From Chitinophagaceae bacterium (GTDB taxonomy: Bacteria > Bacteroidota > Bacteroidia > Chitinophagales > Chitinophagaceae), in contig JAFKGQ010000015.1 in the NCBI GenBank assembly GCA_017307755.1, positions 1 to 64,000 of the forward strand: DNA of 64,000 nt. Direction: 5' to 3'. Shown in pieces: positions 7,311 to 18,500 of the stretch. Numbering within the stretch: position 1 is the first letter of the stretch; the number at the start of each line of letters is the position of its first letter. A model generated the notes under the pieces. That model made no database searches and had not been told where the DNA came from. It was given only the letters and a program-made list of their open reading frames with translations. Position numbers and translations under genes: made by a program.

Positions 7311-10300
7311 ATGGAAACGCTGGTAGATCTTATTGTCCGGAAGGGGCCGGCCACGGGCTGCCAGGGGATACGTGATGGGGACCGGTATATCAGCTACCGT
7401 GATTTCCATCTCCTCACGAATCGTTTGGCCCGGTATTGCAGGGAGAACGGGGTAGGTTCGGGCAGTATCGTCCCTATCCTGCTCACCCGGGGTATCGACA
7501 TTCTCATTGCAATGGTGGGGGTATTGAAAGCCGGGGGGGCCTATGTCCCGGTGGATACAGGCTATCCCGGACCGAGGATCGTCTATATGCTGGAGGATAC
7601 GGATTGCAGTGTGGTGATCGGGGAAAGGGCCTCCATATCCAAGTTGCCGCCGGGAGGGAAATATGTGCCGATCGTGATGGACGAGGACTGGCCGGTGATC
7701 CTGGAATTATCTGCGGAAGATCCCGGTGTCCTGCCTTTTCCCGGAGCCCTTGCCTATGTCATTTATACATCCGGGTCCACAGGAAATCCAAAAGGGGTGA
7801 TGGTGGAGCATGCGCAGATACACCGGTATATCATGGATGTATATGAACGGCTGGGTCTTGCGGTGTGTGAGAGTTACGCTTTGTTGGGCACCCTGTCCGC
7901 CGATGCGGGACTCACAGCCGTCTTTTCCTCCCTATGTTATGGCAAAGACCTGCATATCATCGACATTAAAAATCTTTCCGCCGGAGCTCTCATCGATTAT
8001 TTCGGGAAGTATTCAGTGGATTGCTATAAGACCACGCCTTCGCTGATGCAAACTTTTCTCCGACAGCGGAGCGTGGATAAGCTATTGCCCCGTAAAGTGC
8101 TGATGCTGGGAGGGGAAGCCTGTCCGTGGGCGCTGGCCCGGCATCTGTATGAGTTCCTTCCCGAAGGGTGCAGGCTGTTCAATCATTACGGTCCCACGGA
8201 GACTACCGTAGGTGTATTGACCTATGCTTTTCCTGCAAGCCCCGAATCATTGCCCTCCGTGATTCCTCTTGGCATTCCCCTGGAGCATACGAAAGTGCAT
8301 ATCCTGGATGACGGTGGGCGGACCGTCATGGATGGTGCGGCAGGCGAACTGTATATCGAGGGGGCGTTGCTGGCCAGAGGTTATCTGAGCAACCCGGTGC
8401 TGACGGATGAGAAATTCGTGAAGGGCTCACCTGACGGCAGGGATGTCCGTTTGTATAAGACCGGCGATCTGGCCAGGTACCTGCCCGACGGGAATGTGGA
8501 ATATCTGGGCAGAATGGATGACCAGGTAAAGATCAGGGGATACAGGATCGAGCTGAAAGAGATCGAGCATGCCATCCTGCAGTTGGGGACTGTGGAGCAA
8601 TGTGTGGTGACAGCCATCGAACGGAGTACCGGTGAAAAGCAGCTCGTCGGATATATCGTACCGAAAGACGGGTTTGCGACTACGTTGCTGGAGGAATGTC
8701 TGAAGGCGCAGCTGCCGGACCATATGCTACCGAGGAAGTGGGTCATGCTGGATCATCTCCCATTGACCTTTAACAATAAGACTGACAGGCGGCAGCTGCC
8801 CGCGCCTGATTGGGAGGAAATAGAACGTGCGCGACCGGAGACAAGGGCGGCCAGTGAAATGGAAGCAGTTCTGAGGGATATATGGCAGCGGCTTCTGGGG
8901 CGAACAGGGATCCGTCTGGATGAGGATTTCTTTTTGCTGGGCGGAGATTCACTGTTGTCGATGCGTCTTGGTTTCGAGACGGGCGACAAGCTTGGCGTCA
9001 ATATTTCTCCGGCGGATATATTTGAGTATCCTACCATTGAAAAACTGGCCGGATATCTGACCCGTCATAAAGAGACTGCTGTCTCCCAGGTGACGGCCGA
9101 TGGGACAAATCCCGCGGAATGGGAGACGACGGCAGCGCAAAAACATCTTTTTCTTCATCATAAGCTTTACCCCAAAGCATCATTCCCTCATTCCTCCATT
9201 ACTTTCAGGATAAAGGAGGAGCCGGATGCGGTCAGATTGGAGGCTGCCTGCACAAAGATCGTTGCCCTGCATGAAAGTCTCAGGACTGTCTATTTCCTGA
9301 AAAAAGGGAAGGTATACGGGAAGGTCCATGAACCTTTCCGGCTGGCTCCGGCCTATATCCAGGCAGATGGGGAAAGCATAGATGCAACAATCCGGCGTCT
9401 TACGCAGCCCTTCGACCCTGAGCGCCTGCCGTTGATAAGGGTCTTTGTCATCCATTCGGGGAAGACGGCGTGGTACTTCCATCTCGATATGCCACATATC
9501 AATTCCGATGGTGTGAGCCTTACCATTCTCATGAAGGACCTCACTGCTGTCTACAATGGAGAATATGTGGAAAGACCAAGGCCGCAGTTCGGTGATCATC
9601 AGCGGCGGATGGAAAGGTACCGGCATTCAGCCGAGAGGAAGGAGGATGAAATGTACTGGCGGCAAACGCTGGAACGTCCGCTGCCCTTACTTGCTTTTCC
9701 CCGTAGCAGTGGGATAGCGGGGGCGGGTGTCTACGAAGGCAATTTTATCGTATCCGCTGTCCCCTCCGGGACGATGCATCGTATCGACCGGTGGGTCCTG
9801 GGTCGCGGCCTAACCCGCTTTCAGTTGTTGCTCGTCGGCTATATGACGCTCTTGCACAAGATCTCAGGGTCGGATACGGTGGCGGTGATGTTGCCGGTGC
9901 ACAACAGGAATGATAAGAGCGTGGAGGAGGTGACGGGGTTGCTGGCCAATGTGGTGCTGGTACGATCCGAAGTGGGTGAGGGTATTTTGACCGGGGATAT
10001 TATGGCCGCCTGTCTGGCTGCTATCCGGAAATCGCTTCGCCACCAGCAATTCCCTTTTGAAGATTTGTATCCCATCTGGCAGGAACAGGGACGGAGCAAG
10101 GGATTGCTGACACAGTCATTTTTCGGGTGGCATCATAGCCGGGATGAATACAGGCTGGGCGGGATTGTCCTGGAATTATATATCCCCGTCAGGCACCAGG
10201 AGAACCTTCCTTTATCCGCAGCGGTCTTCGACACCGGAGAGGAATTGGTCATGAGGTTATCCTCTTCGGCGGGGGTGTACGGCATTTCCGCTCTCAGATG

Positions 10301-10367
10301 TGTATGGGATGAGTATCTGCACATGTTGGACAAGGTGATGGAGGGAGAAACTGCATTAAATATCTAA
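7311..10367 (+). CDS. Nonribosomal peptide synthetase, A-PCP-C (predicted Asp/Asn activation)
   Basis: A 1018-residue synthetase. The adenylation domain (about 1-505) has YTSGSTGNPKG, NHYGPTETT, YKTGDLARY and a final NNKTDRR with the catalytic Lys. Aligned by eye to GrsA, its specificity residues read D-A-T-K-M-G-H-V-G-K, close to Asp/Asn-type codes. A carrier domain follows (LLGGDSL, Ser 547) and then a full condensation domain (about 600-1010) with PHINSDG, which keeps the catalytic His (H729). No condensation domain precedes the adenylation domain, so this looks like an entry module. It is odd that the protein ends in a C domain while the next NRPS also begins with one. It starts 10 bp after the GT1 gene and ends 5 bp before the methyltransferase. 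Confidence 0.95.
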   Translation: METLVDLIVRKGPATGCQGIRDGDRYISYRDFHLLTNRLARYCRENGVGSGSIVPILLTRGIDILIAMVGVLKAGGAYVPVDTGYPGPRIVYMLEDTDCSVVIGERASISKLPPGGKYVPIVMDEDWPVILELSAEDPGVLPFPGALAYVIYTSGSTGNPKGVMVEHAQIHRYIMDVYERLGLAVCESYALLGTLSADAGLTAVFSSLCYGKDLHIIDIKNLSAGALIDYFGKYSVDCYKTTPSLMQTFLRQRSVDKLLPRKVLMLGGEACPWALARHLYEFLPEGCRLFNHYGPTETTVGVLTYAFPASPESLPSVIPLGIPLEHTKVHILDDGGRTVMDGAAGELYIEGALLARGYLSNPVLTDEKFVKGSPDGRDVRLYKTGDLARYLPDGNVEYLGRMDDQVKIRGYRIELKEIEHAILQLGTVEQCVVTAIERSTGEKQLVGYIVPKDGFATTLLEECLKAQLPDHMLPRKWVMLDHLPLTFNNKTDRRQLPAPDWEEIERARPETRAASEMEAVLRDIWQRLLGRTGIRLDEDFFLLGGDSLLSMRLGFETGDKLGVNISPADIFEYPTIEKLAGYLTRHKETAVSQVTADGTNPAEWETTAAQKHLFLHHKLYPKASFPHSSITFRIKEEPDAVRLEAACTKIVALHESLRTVYFLKKGKVYGKVHEPFRLAPAYIQADGESIDATIRRLTQPFDPERLPLIRVFVIHSGKTAWYFHLDMPHINSDGVSLTILMKDLTAVYNGEYVERPRPQFGDHQRRMERYRHSAERKEDEMYWRQTLERPLPLLAFPRSSGIAGAGVYEGNFIVSAVPSGTMHRIDRWVLGRGLTRFQLLLVGYMTLLHKISGSDTVAVMLPVHNRNDKSVEEVTGLLANVVLVRSEVGEGILTGDIMAACLAAIRKSLRHQQFPFEDLYPIWQEQGRSKGLLTQSFFGWHHSRDEYRLGGIVLELYIPVRHQENLPLSAAVFDTGEELVMRLSSSAGVYGISALRCVWDEYLHMLDKVMEGETALNI

Positions 10368-10372
10368 AATAT

Positions 10373-11122
10373 ATGGAAGCGACGTCATGGTATACGAGAG
10401 AGGAGGATTGGGTGTTGAAACGCTCGATCATCTTTAATAAGAATCTTGTCAGGCTGACCTTTATGGAGGTGGACAGGCTGATCAGGTTGCTGGGCGGTGT
10501 GAAGGAGGGCGCCCGGGTGCTGGACCTTTGTTGCGGCATTGGCAGACATTCCATGGAACTGGCCAGGCATGGTTTCCAGGTGACGGGGGTAGACATTACG
10601 CAGCCTTACCTGGATACAGCAGAGAAAAATGCAGCCAAGCAGGGATTGAACATCGAATTCGTGCAGGGCGATATGCGAAGCTTCGTCCGCCCGGGGTCTT
10701 TCGACCTGGTGGTGAACCTCTGCACTTCTTTTGGCTATTTCGACGATGTGGAGGACGACCTGGAAGTATTGAAGAATATATATACGAGTCTGGCGGCCGG
10801 TGGAAAGTTCGCCATGGAGATCCTCGGTAAGGAGGTCATCGCCGCTACTTTCAAAAAGATCGAAGAGCTGGAGTTCGAGGGTTACCGGGTTGTGGCGGAG
10901 AGCAGGATCCTCTCGGACTGGAGCCGGCTGGAGTGTAAAAGAAGGGTCTATCATGACGGCGTGGAGAAGGAGATCGTAGCCTATCACCGTCTGTATTCGG
11001 CCGTAGAGTTGAAAAGTCATCTTGCCGCGGCAGGATTCAGGAATATCAAAGTATATGGAGACTTTGGAGGTTCGCCTTATGACAATAATGCGAAGTCCAT
11101 GGTGCTTCTGGCTGAAAAATAA
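10373..11122 (+). CDS. Class I SAM-dependent methyltransferase
   Basis: A 249-residue Rossmann-fold methyltransferase. Motif I is VLDLCCGIGRH (residues 49-59). GVDI with an acidic residue follows at the end of strand 2, then QGDMR and a DLVVNLCTSFGYF motif IV region. It lies 5 bp behind the A-PCP-C synthetase and 21 bp before a radical SAM gene, so it is almost certainly a tailoring enzyme of the same product. The target atom (phenol O, amide N or carboxylate) cannot be told from the sequence. Confidence 0.9.
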   Translation: MEATSWYTREEDWVLKRSIIFNKNLVRLTFMEVDRLIRLLGGVKEGARVLDLCCGIGRHSMELARHGFQVTGVDITQPYLDTAEKNAAKQGLNIEFVQGDMRSFVRPGSFDLVVNLCTSFGYFDDVEDDLEVLKNIYTSLAAGGKFAMEILGKEVIAATFKKIEELEFEGYRVVAESRILSDWSRLECKRRVYHDGVEKEIVAYHRLYSAVELKSHLAAAGFRNIKVYGDFGGSPYDNNAKSMVLLAEK

Positions 11123-11143
11123 TCACATTTCAAAATCAGTATT

Positions 11144-12499
11144 ATGGGAAAGTTTGAGAATACCACCGGCTCGAATTGGGCATCCCAGGATGCAGCTTCC
11201 CTTCATATCAATGGCAACGTTGAGTATCCTACGCGGGAAGAGTTCTATACCAATTATCCATTCTATAAATATTGGAACAGCGATTGCAATGATCATCTTC
11301 TTGTTCCGGAAGGGATCAATATTTACATTCATATCCCCTTTTGTATCCAGATCTGCGACTACTGTTTCTATATGAAAGAGCTGATCAGGTCCAAGGATCA
11401 GGTGGATGAATACGTGGACTGCCTTTGCAAGGAGATGAAGATGGCGAGTGAGCATTTTAGTCTGGGCAGGCGCAAGGTGAACTCCATTTATATAGGCGGG
11501 GGGACGCCTTCGGTGCTTACGGAGCAGCAATTCAAAAAGCTGTCCGAGTGCCTCCACAAATACCACTATCTGACGGCGGATACGGAGTTCGCATTTGAGG
11601 CGGAGCCGGGGACTTTTAGTAAAAGCAAGCTGGAGTGGTATAAGGAGAGCGGGGTCAACCGCATCAGCATGGGGGTGCAGTCATTCGACGATGAAGTGAT
11701 ACGTCAGAGCAGCAGGAAACATACGGCAGTCCAGGCGATCCACTCCATCGATATCCTGCGCGAGGCGGGTGGGTTCGAGCTGAATATCGATCTGCTGAGC
11801 GGGCTGGCGGGGGAAACCACGGATTCCTGGGACAGGAGTGTCGACACAGCCATCGAACAGGGAACGGATATGCTGACCATCTATAAGATGAAGACCTATG
11901 CCAATACCAATTTTTTCAAGAAGGGTGTCCGTGGGAAAGAGATCGAGCTGCCTGGTCAAATGGAGGAGGTGTCCCTTATGAAAAGGGCGATGGATAAGGT
12001 ATTTGCTGCCGGCTACGATCTGTGGAGCACATTTGCCTTTACGCGCAATGGGTGTAAAAGCCGTTATATCGAGCATACCTGGCGGGGGCAGGACATGATA
12101 GCGTATGGGGCTTCCTCATTCGGCAAGCTGGCCAGCTTCAACTATCAAAACTTCAATAATATACATCTGTACGTCCAAAAAGTGAAGATGGATGTGATGC
12201 CTGTGTACAGGACCTACGCCATGTCCTATAAGGATATGATCGTGAAAGAGCTGTTGCTTTGTGCAGTGCGGCTTTTCTCTTATACGAAAAAGGAGTTCAT
12301 CGATAAGTTCGGGTTCGACTATTTCAAGCTGATACCCGACGTAATGAGCGAGCTGGTGTATAAGGGGTATATAACGGATGCCACCGATGAGCTGGTGCTG
12401 ACAAAGCAGGGTGTCCTATATGGAGACTTCGTGTCAAAGGTCATCGCTTCGTCCGTCAAAGAGGTGTTCGCCGGGGACGCCATTGGATTTGTCTATTGA
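11144..12499 (+). CDS. HemN-like radical SAM enzyme
   Basis: A 451-residue protein with an iron-sulfur site CIQICDYC (Cys 67, 71, 74; C-x3-C-x2-C). A GGGTPS motif binds SAM, and HemN-type segments follow (EAEPGT, NRISMGVQSF). A C-terminal HemN_C-like helical domain ends near LTKQGV. The Cys-Gly-Cys that true coproporphyrinogen oxidases have after the third Cys is not there (CFY instead), so a heme role is unlikely. HemN-like enzymes in natural-product clusters include class C methylases and cyclopropanases, so C-methylation or ring formation on the aryl or peptide moiety is a reasonable but unproven guess. The gene lies between the methyltransferase and the second NRPS. Confidence 0.88.
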   Translation: MGKFENTTGSNWASQDAASLHINGNVEYPTREEFYTNYPFYKYWNSDCNDHLLVPEGINIYIHIPFCIQICDYCFYMKELIRSKDQVDEYVDCLCKEMKMASEHFSLGRRKVNSIYIGGGTPSVLTEQQFKKLSECLHKYHYLTADTEFAFEAEPGTFSKSKLEWYKESGVNRISMGVQSFDDEVIRQSSRKHTAVQAIHSIDILREAGGFELNIDLLSGLAGETTDSWDRSVDTAIEQGTDMLTIYKMKTYANTNFFKKGVRGKEIELPGQMEEVSLMKRAMDKVFAAGYDLWSTFAFTRNGCKSRYIEHTWRGQDMIAYGASSFGKLASFNYQNFNNIHLYVQKVKMDVMPVYRTYAMSYKDMIVKELLLCAVRLFSYTKKEFIDKFGFDYFKLIPDVMSELVYKGYITDATDELVLTKQGVLYGDFVSKVIASSVKEVFAGDAIGFVY

Positions 12500-12510
12500 A
12501 AACCTGCGTT

Positions 12511-15500
12511 ATGAAACCTTATCTTGCGGAGGATGCCACTGTGGCGCCTGCCTCCCTGCAACAGGAAGGAGTATGGTTCCATGCGTTGAATACCACCGAC
12601 TATTATTGGAATTTTATTCAAAAGCGTTGTTACCGGGGGAACCTCGACCGGCAGGTCTTGTATAGCGCATTGGATGCCGTGTTGCAGCGTCATGCTTCCC
12701 TGCGGACGAATTTCCGGATGCGAGAGGATGGGTTGCGCCAGGTGGTTCGGCGGGAATTGCGTGCGGAGGAAGTGCTGAAGTTCGAGATGCCGGATGCGAA
12801 TGACGAGGAGGCGCGCGACAGGGCTATGCGGCATGCGCTGACCGCGGCGGAAAAAGAGGGTTTCGACCTGGAGGAGGATGCGCTCATCCGGCTGAAGGTC
12901 CTGCAGTTCGGGGCAATGCATTTTTTTATCCTCACGGTCAGCCATATCGTCATCGATGCTTTTTCCATGGGTATCTTTTGGAGCGATCTGAGCAGATGGT
13001 ATAACCTGATCTTATCGGGTGGGCAGGCGCCGTCGGCACCGCAACAACAGTATATACATTATTGCGCAACGCAGCATGCGTTCCTGCAGACGGAAGCGTA
13101 TCAACGGCAGAAAGCGTATTGGTTGAGCATGCTGTCCGGCGAATGGCCGGAGCCGGCCTTCCCGTTACACCGGGGAATGGACGCTGGTATCCACCACTAT
13201 GAGATGGCGTTGTCTCCGCAACTGGCGGAAGACATCAGAAATGTGGCGTTGCGCAGGAAAGTGTTGTATTCTTCGCTCTTTCAGGCTGCCTATTTTATTT
13301 TCCTGCATAAGTACTGGCAGCAGGATCGGATCGCTGTCGGCAATGTGGTGGATGGCCGTGGTTTCGGCAGGAAGGAATATAAGGGTGTGATCGGTCTTTT
13401 TGCCAGGCGGCTGGTGAATGTCCAGCGAGTGGAGGAAAGCGAAGGTCTGGGGGTTTTCCTGGAGAAGGTGAACAAAGGGCTGTTGGAAGGCTTTGTCAAT
13501 GGGGAAGTCGTTTATGAACCTCTGGTGCGCGAGATCAACCAGCTTAAAAAGAGAGGGCTTCACCCTTTGTTCAGGGCCGTGTTCAACCTGATCAAAGGCA
13601 GTGGGGTGGCGCTTTTCGAAGGGCTGGAGGAGGTCAGGGTGATCGAACATGAGAATACGCTGGTAGGGGATACCCAGTACGACATAGGGTTATCCATATT
13701 CGACGATGTCAGCCGTATCGTATTGCGGCTGGATGTGAAATGTACGGAGGAGTGGAAGCCTTGTGTCGAATGGTTCCTCCGGGATTATATAAGGGTATTG
13801 GAACAATGTGTATACCAGCCCGACCTTATGGTGAAGGATGCCGGAGGGCCGGGGCAGGAGATGCTACAGCTATTGGAAGCGTTCAATCCGACAGCAGTCG
13901 ATCATCCCGGCCATGAGACATTGACCGGGCTGCTATCGGAACAAGCTATGCGTAGCGGCACCGCACCTGCAGTGGTCTTTGGTCCGCGAACCCTGAGCTA
14001 CCAGGAATTGGATGAGGCGGCTAATCAATTAGGGCATTATCTCCGCGGGTTGGGTGTGGACAGGGAGGTGCTGACGGCCATATGTATGGAGCGAAGCCCC
14101 GAAATGCTGTTGGGGATGCTGGGTATCCTCAAGGCCGGGGGGGCGTTCGTGCCGGTGGATCCCGCCTATCCTCCTGAGCGTATAGCATATATATTGTCAG
14201 ATATAGACGCGAAGGTGGTCGTATGCAGCCGGAGGGGCCGGAGCGCGTTACCGGCGGGGCTTGGGGTGGAGGTTGTCTTGTTGGACGAGGAAGGGGAGCG
14301 GCGGTGGAATGACCGTCCGCGCACCTGTCCCTCTGTGGACCTGCGGGCCGAAAACCTGGCCTACGTGATCTATACGTCGGGGTCGACGGGGCGCCCCAAG
14401 GGAGTAATGGTGGAGCACAGGAGTGTCGTAAATTATTTGCGGAATGCTTTGTCTTATTTGGGGACGGAGACTTCTTTGGCGGGGTGTTTTGCCTATCTGC
14501 CTTTTACGTTCGATGCTGCGATCACTGGAATTTTTGTGCCGTTGATAGCGGGCCGAACGGTTGTTCTCAGCGTGGGGGAGGGTACTGAGGTATTCGAAGA
14601 TGCGGCGTTTGATACAAAGGGGCCTTATGATCATATTAAGCTGACGCCCGCCCATTTGTATTTGTTGGAGCGGGCTATGAAGAAGATGGGTGAAGGGGCA
14701 GCGCCTGCCAGGCGGCTGGTATTGGGAGGGGAGGCGTTGCAGGCAGGTGCGTTGCAATTCCTCACAGGATGTAAGAGTGAGGTAGAGATCATCAATGAGT
14801 ATGGGCCTACGGAAGCGACGGTGGGGTGTTGCACCTACACATTCCCTGTCCAGAGGCTGGGTGACAGGATACCCATCGGCCGGCCGATGAACAATGTCAG
14901 GATGTATATTTTGGATAAGCATGGAAAAATAGTGGGGCCGGGTGTTGCAGGGGAGATATATATCGGTGGTGTTCAGGTGGCGCGTGGCTATCTCGGGCAG
15001 CCGGAGCTTACGGAGACGAGATTTATTACAGGGTTGTCCGCCGGCGGGGAGCGTGACAGGTGGTACAGGACAGGTGATGCCGGACGATGGATGGCTGACG
15101 GAAATATCGAATATCTGGGTCGGCTGGACGAGCAGTTGAAGATACGGGGTTACCGGATCGAGCCTGGAGAGATAGAGGCGGCAGTTTTGGGCAGCGGGCT
15201 TATACAGCAGGTAGCCGTCACCGCGAGGGACGACGGCTCCGGGAACTTTATCCTCGTTGGGTATGTTGTGGGGGATGGCGTTTTCGATCCTCAGCAACTG
15301 ATGGAATATCTCAGGGGGTATCTCCCCCATTATATGATCCCTGCGGTATGGGTTAACCTGTCTTCGTTGCCTTTGTCGGCGACGGGAAAAGTAGACAGGC
15401 ATGCGTTGAAGGGGCTGTTGCCGGCGGTCCCGGGAGAAAATGGGTGCATGGCGCCCCGCAGCGAACTGGAGAAAGCGTTGGCAGACATCTGGCAGGAAGT

Positions 15501-18500
15501 GCTGGGCGTGGAGCAGGTAGGGATACGGGACAATTTTTTTTCACTGGGCGGGCATTCCATTTCAGTCATGAAGATGCTATCCCTGTTGCGTCAACGGCTG
15601 GATAGAGAGGCTGCTGTGAGGGATCTCTTTACGTTGGCGACGGTGGAAGAATTGGCGGCGCATCTTGAAAAAAACAGGGCAGGGGCAGGTCCCCTATCTA
15701 TAAAAGGTGTCTCCCGTCCGGGGAAGATACCCTTGTCATTCAGCCAGGAGCGGCTGTGGTTTATACACAGGCTGGAGGGCAGCGTGCATTATCATATTCC
15801 CTGGGCATTGAGATTACAGGGCAGGTTTTCCACGGCTGCGTTCGAGGCTGCCTGCAGGGCAGTTGTCGACAGACATGAAGTGTTGAGAACAGTAGTAGAG
15901 GAGGAGGATGGTAAAGGGTATCAGCGGGTGATGGAGGAGGGTCGTTGGCGGATGGAATTGTCCAATGGCGCCAGGTACCGGGAGGACCCGGAAGGGTTGA
16001 TGGAGCTGATGATCCAGCTGATGGATGAACCTTTTGATCTTTCCCGTGATCACATGTTACGGGTGCATATCATCGTGCTGTCGGAGACAGAGCATGTCAT
16101 GGTGATGACCCTTCACCATATGGCTGCCGACGGATGGTCGTGGAGCATCCTCATGCGGGAGCTGACCGCGGCCTATGCGGCCTATGACACCGGGTCGTCA
16201 TTGTCATTACCTCTTTTGCCGGTGCAGTATGTGGAATATACATTGTGGCAGCGCAGTCTGTTGGAGGGAAAGGCGCTGGAAGGGCAGCTAGATTATTGGC
16301 GGCGACGGCTGGCTGGTGTCAGTCCTTTGGAAATGCCTGTGGATCATCCACGGCCTGCCGTACAAAGCACGCGTGGGGACAGCTGGTCCTTTGCGGTGGA
16401 TGACAGGTTGACCGGGGCGTTACGCAGCCTGTCCAGGTTGGAGGAGGTAACATTGTTCATGACACTGATGGCGGCGTTCAAGGTATTGCTAAGCCGGTAC
16501 AGCGGACAAAAAGATATTTGTGTAGGGACGCCCGTGGCCGGCAGGAAGCCGCAGGAGACGGAAGGGATGATAGGATCATTTATAAACACCCTGGCGATAA
16601 GAAGCGATCTCAGCGGTGACCTTACTTTCCGGCAACTGTTGCAGCAGGTGAAAGGCACGATGCTGGATGCCTTTGATCACCAGGACCTGCCGTTTGAAAA
16701 AGTGGTGGAAGCGATAGTGCCTGAGCGGGACCTTAGCAGGAGTCCTATATTCCAGGTGATATTGTCTATGAACTCGCATGAAATGCCGGAGATGGTGCTG
16801 GCAGGCGTCGAGCAATCGGAAATACAATTCAGGGGCGGCCGGGTGAAGTTCGATCTCACGATGAATGTGGTGGAGGTCGCCGGGTCGCTCACCTGCCATG
16901 TACAATACTGCAAGGATCTTTTTGAAGAAGCGACCATACACCGGATGGTGACGCATTACCGGCGATTGCTGGAAAGTATAGCGGTGGATGCCGGCCGGCG
17001 GGTCGGGGAGCTGCCGATGCTGACGGAGGAGGAGGAATTGGCGCTGGAGGAGGGATTGCATGCAAGGACCTCGGCGTATCCCCGTCATCAGACATTGGCA
17101 GACCTGTTCTCGGAGCAGGCTGCGCGGACGCCGGGTCGAGCTGCCGTGAGATTTGGCGGGCAGATGATTGACTACCGGGAGCTGGAGGAGCGTTCCAACC
17201 GTCTGGGGCATTATCTCCGGGAGCTGGGTGTGTGCGAGGAGAAGCTGACGGGTATTTGTGTATCCCGGGGTATTGAGATGGTGATAGGCATACTGGGCGT
17301 TCTCAAGGCAGGTGGAGCGTATGTACCCATTGACCCGGGTTATCCGGCGGAAAGGATAGCGTATATGATGTCGGATGCCGGTGTAGAGATCGTGTTGTCC
17401 ACCCGGCGTGTCTGGTCTTTGCTGCATGGGTGTTTTGAAAGTCAGGTCGTTCTGCTGGATGGAGAAGGAGGGGATTGGGAAATGATCTCCCGCTGTCCGG
17501 CCAGCTGTCCGGAGACAGGATTGAAGCCTGAGCATCTGGCGTATGTACTGTATACGTCGGGATCGACGGGGCGTCCGAAGGGGGTGATGGTAGAGCACAG
17601 GAATGTTATGGCGTTGGTCCATGGTTTTCAGGAGATCGCGCCTCCCGAAGGCGAGACGGGCGGATTATCCCTATGTCCTTATGTATTTGATGTGTCCGTG
17701 TGGGAGCTGTTCATCAACCTGTGTTTTGGCAATACGTTACATATACTGGATGAAGAGGCCGGCTTTGATCCCGGATTTCTCGCGGAGTATATCTGCCGGC
17801 ATGCCATCACTACCGCCTATATTCCTCCGACGATATTACCCGATGTGGTAGAGCATCTCGAGGTCATGGAGGGGGCGTTGGCGCTCAGGCGTCTGTTGGT
17901 AGGGGTGTTGCCGATCCGGCAGGCTGTTCTGCAACGTTGGGCTGACAGGCTGTCCGGCTGTAGGATCATCAATGGTTATGGTCCTACGGAAGCCACGGTC
18001 TGCGCCAGTTTTTTTCATTTCAGGAGTGCTGTGTTACCGGATCAGCCTACACCGATAGGCCGGCCTGTATGCAATTACAGGGTGTACCTGTTGGATGAAG
18101 ATCGACGTCTTATACCTCCCGGTATACGGGGGGAGATATATATAGCCGGGGATGGAGTGGGAAGAGGATATCTGAACAATCCGGCATTGACGGAAGAACG
18201 TTTTATTGAAGACCCTTTTTCGAAAGGGAGGGGGGGGCGTATGTACCGTACCGGTGACCTGGCCAAGTGGCTGCCTACGGGCGACCTGTTGTATATCGGA
18301 CGGCAGGATGACCAGGTGAAGATACGGGGTTACCGGATTGAACCGGGCGAGATAGAGGGTTTTGTGCAGCAGAGCGGTATGGTGAGGCAAAATGTCGTGG
18401 TGGCGCGGGAGGGTGGCAATGGCAGGTTGCGGCTGGTGGGGTATGTTACGGCCGAGGAAGGGTTCGATCCGGTGGCGTTGAGGAGTTGGCTGTTGCGGAG

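Noticed and set aside
11144..12499. Heme biosynthesis gene hemN or hemW
   Set aside because: The operon context is secondary metabolism and the CGC extension of HemN is missing. HemW identity is not fully excluded but is unlikely here.
14248..15402. Minus-strand open frame of 384 codons inside the large NRPS gene
   Set aside because: It lies wholly opposite a well-conserved adenylation domain, encodes an Arg/Pro/His-rich protein without any domain, and reflects the low stop frequency opposite G-rich codons.
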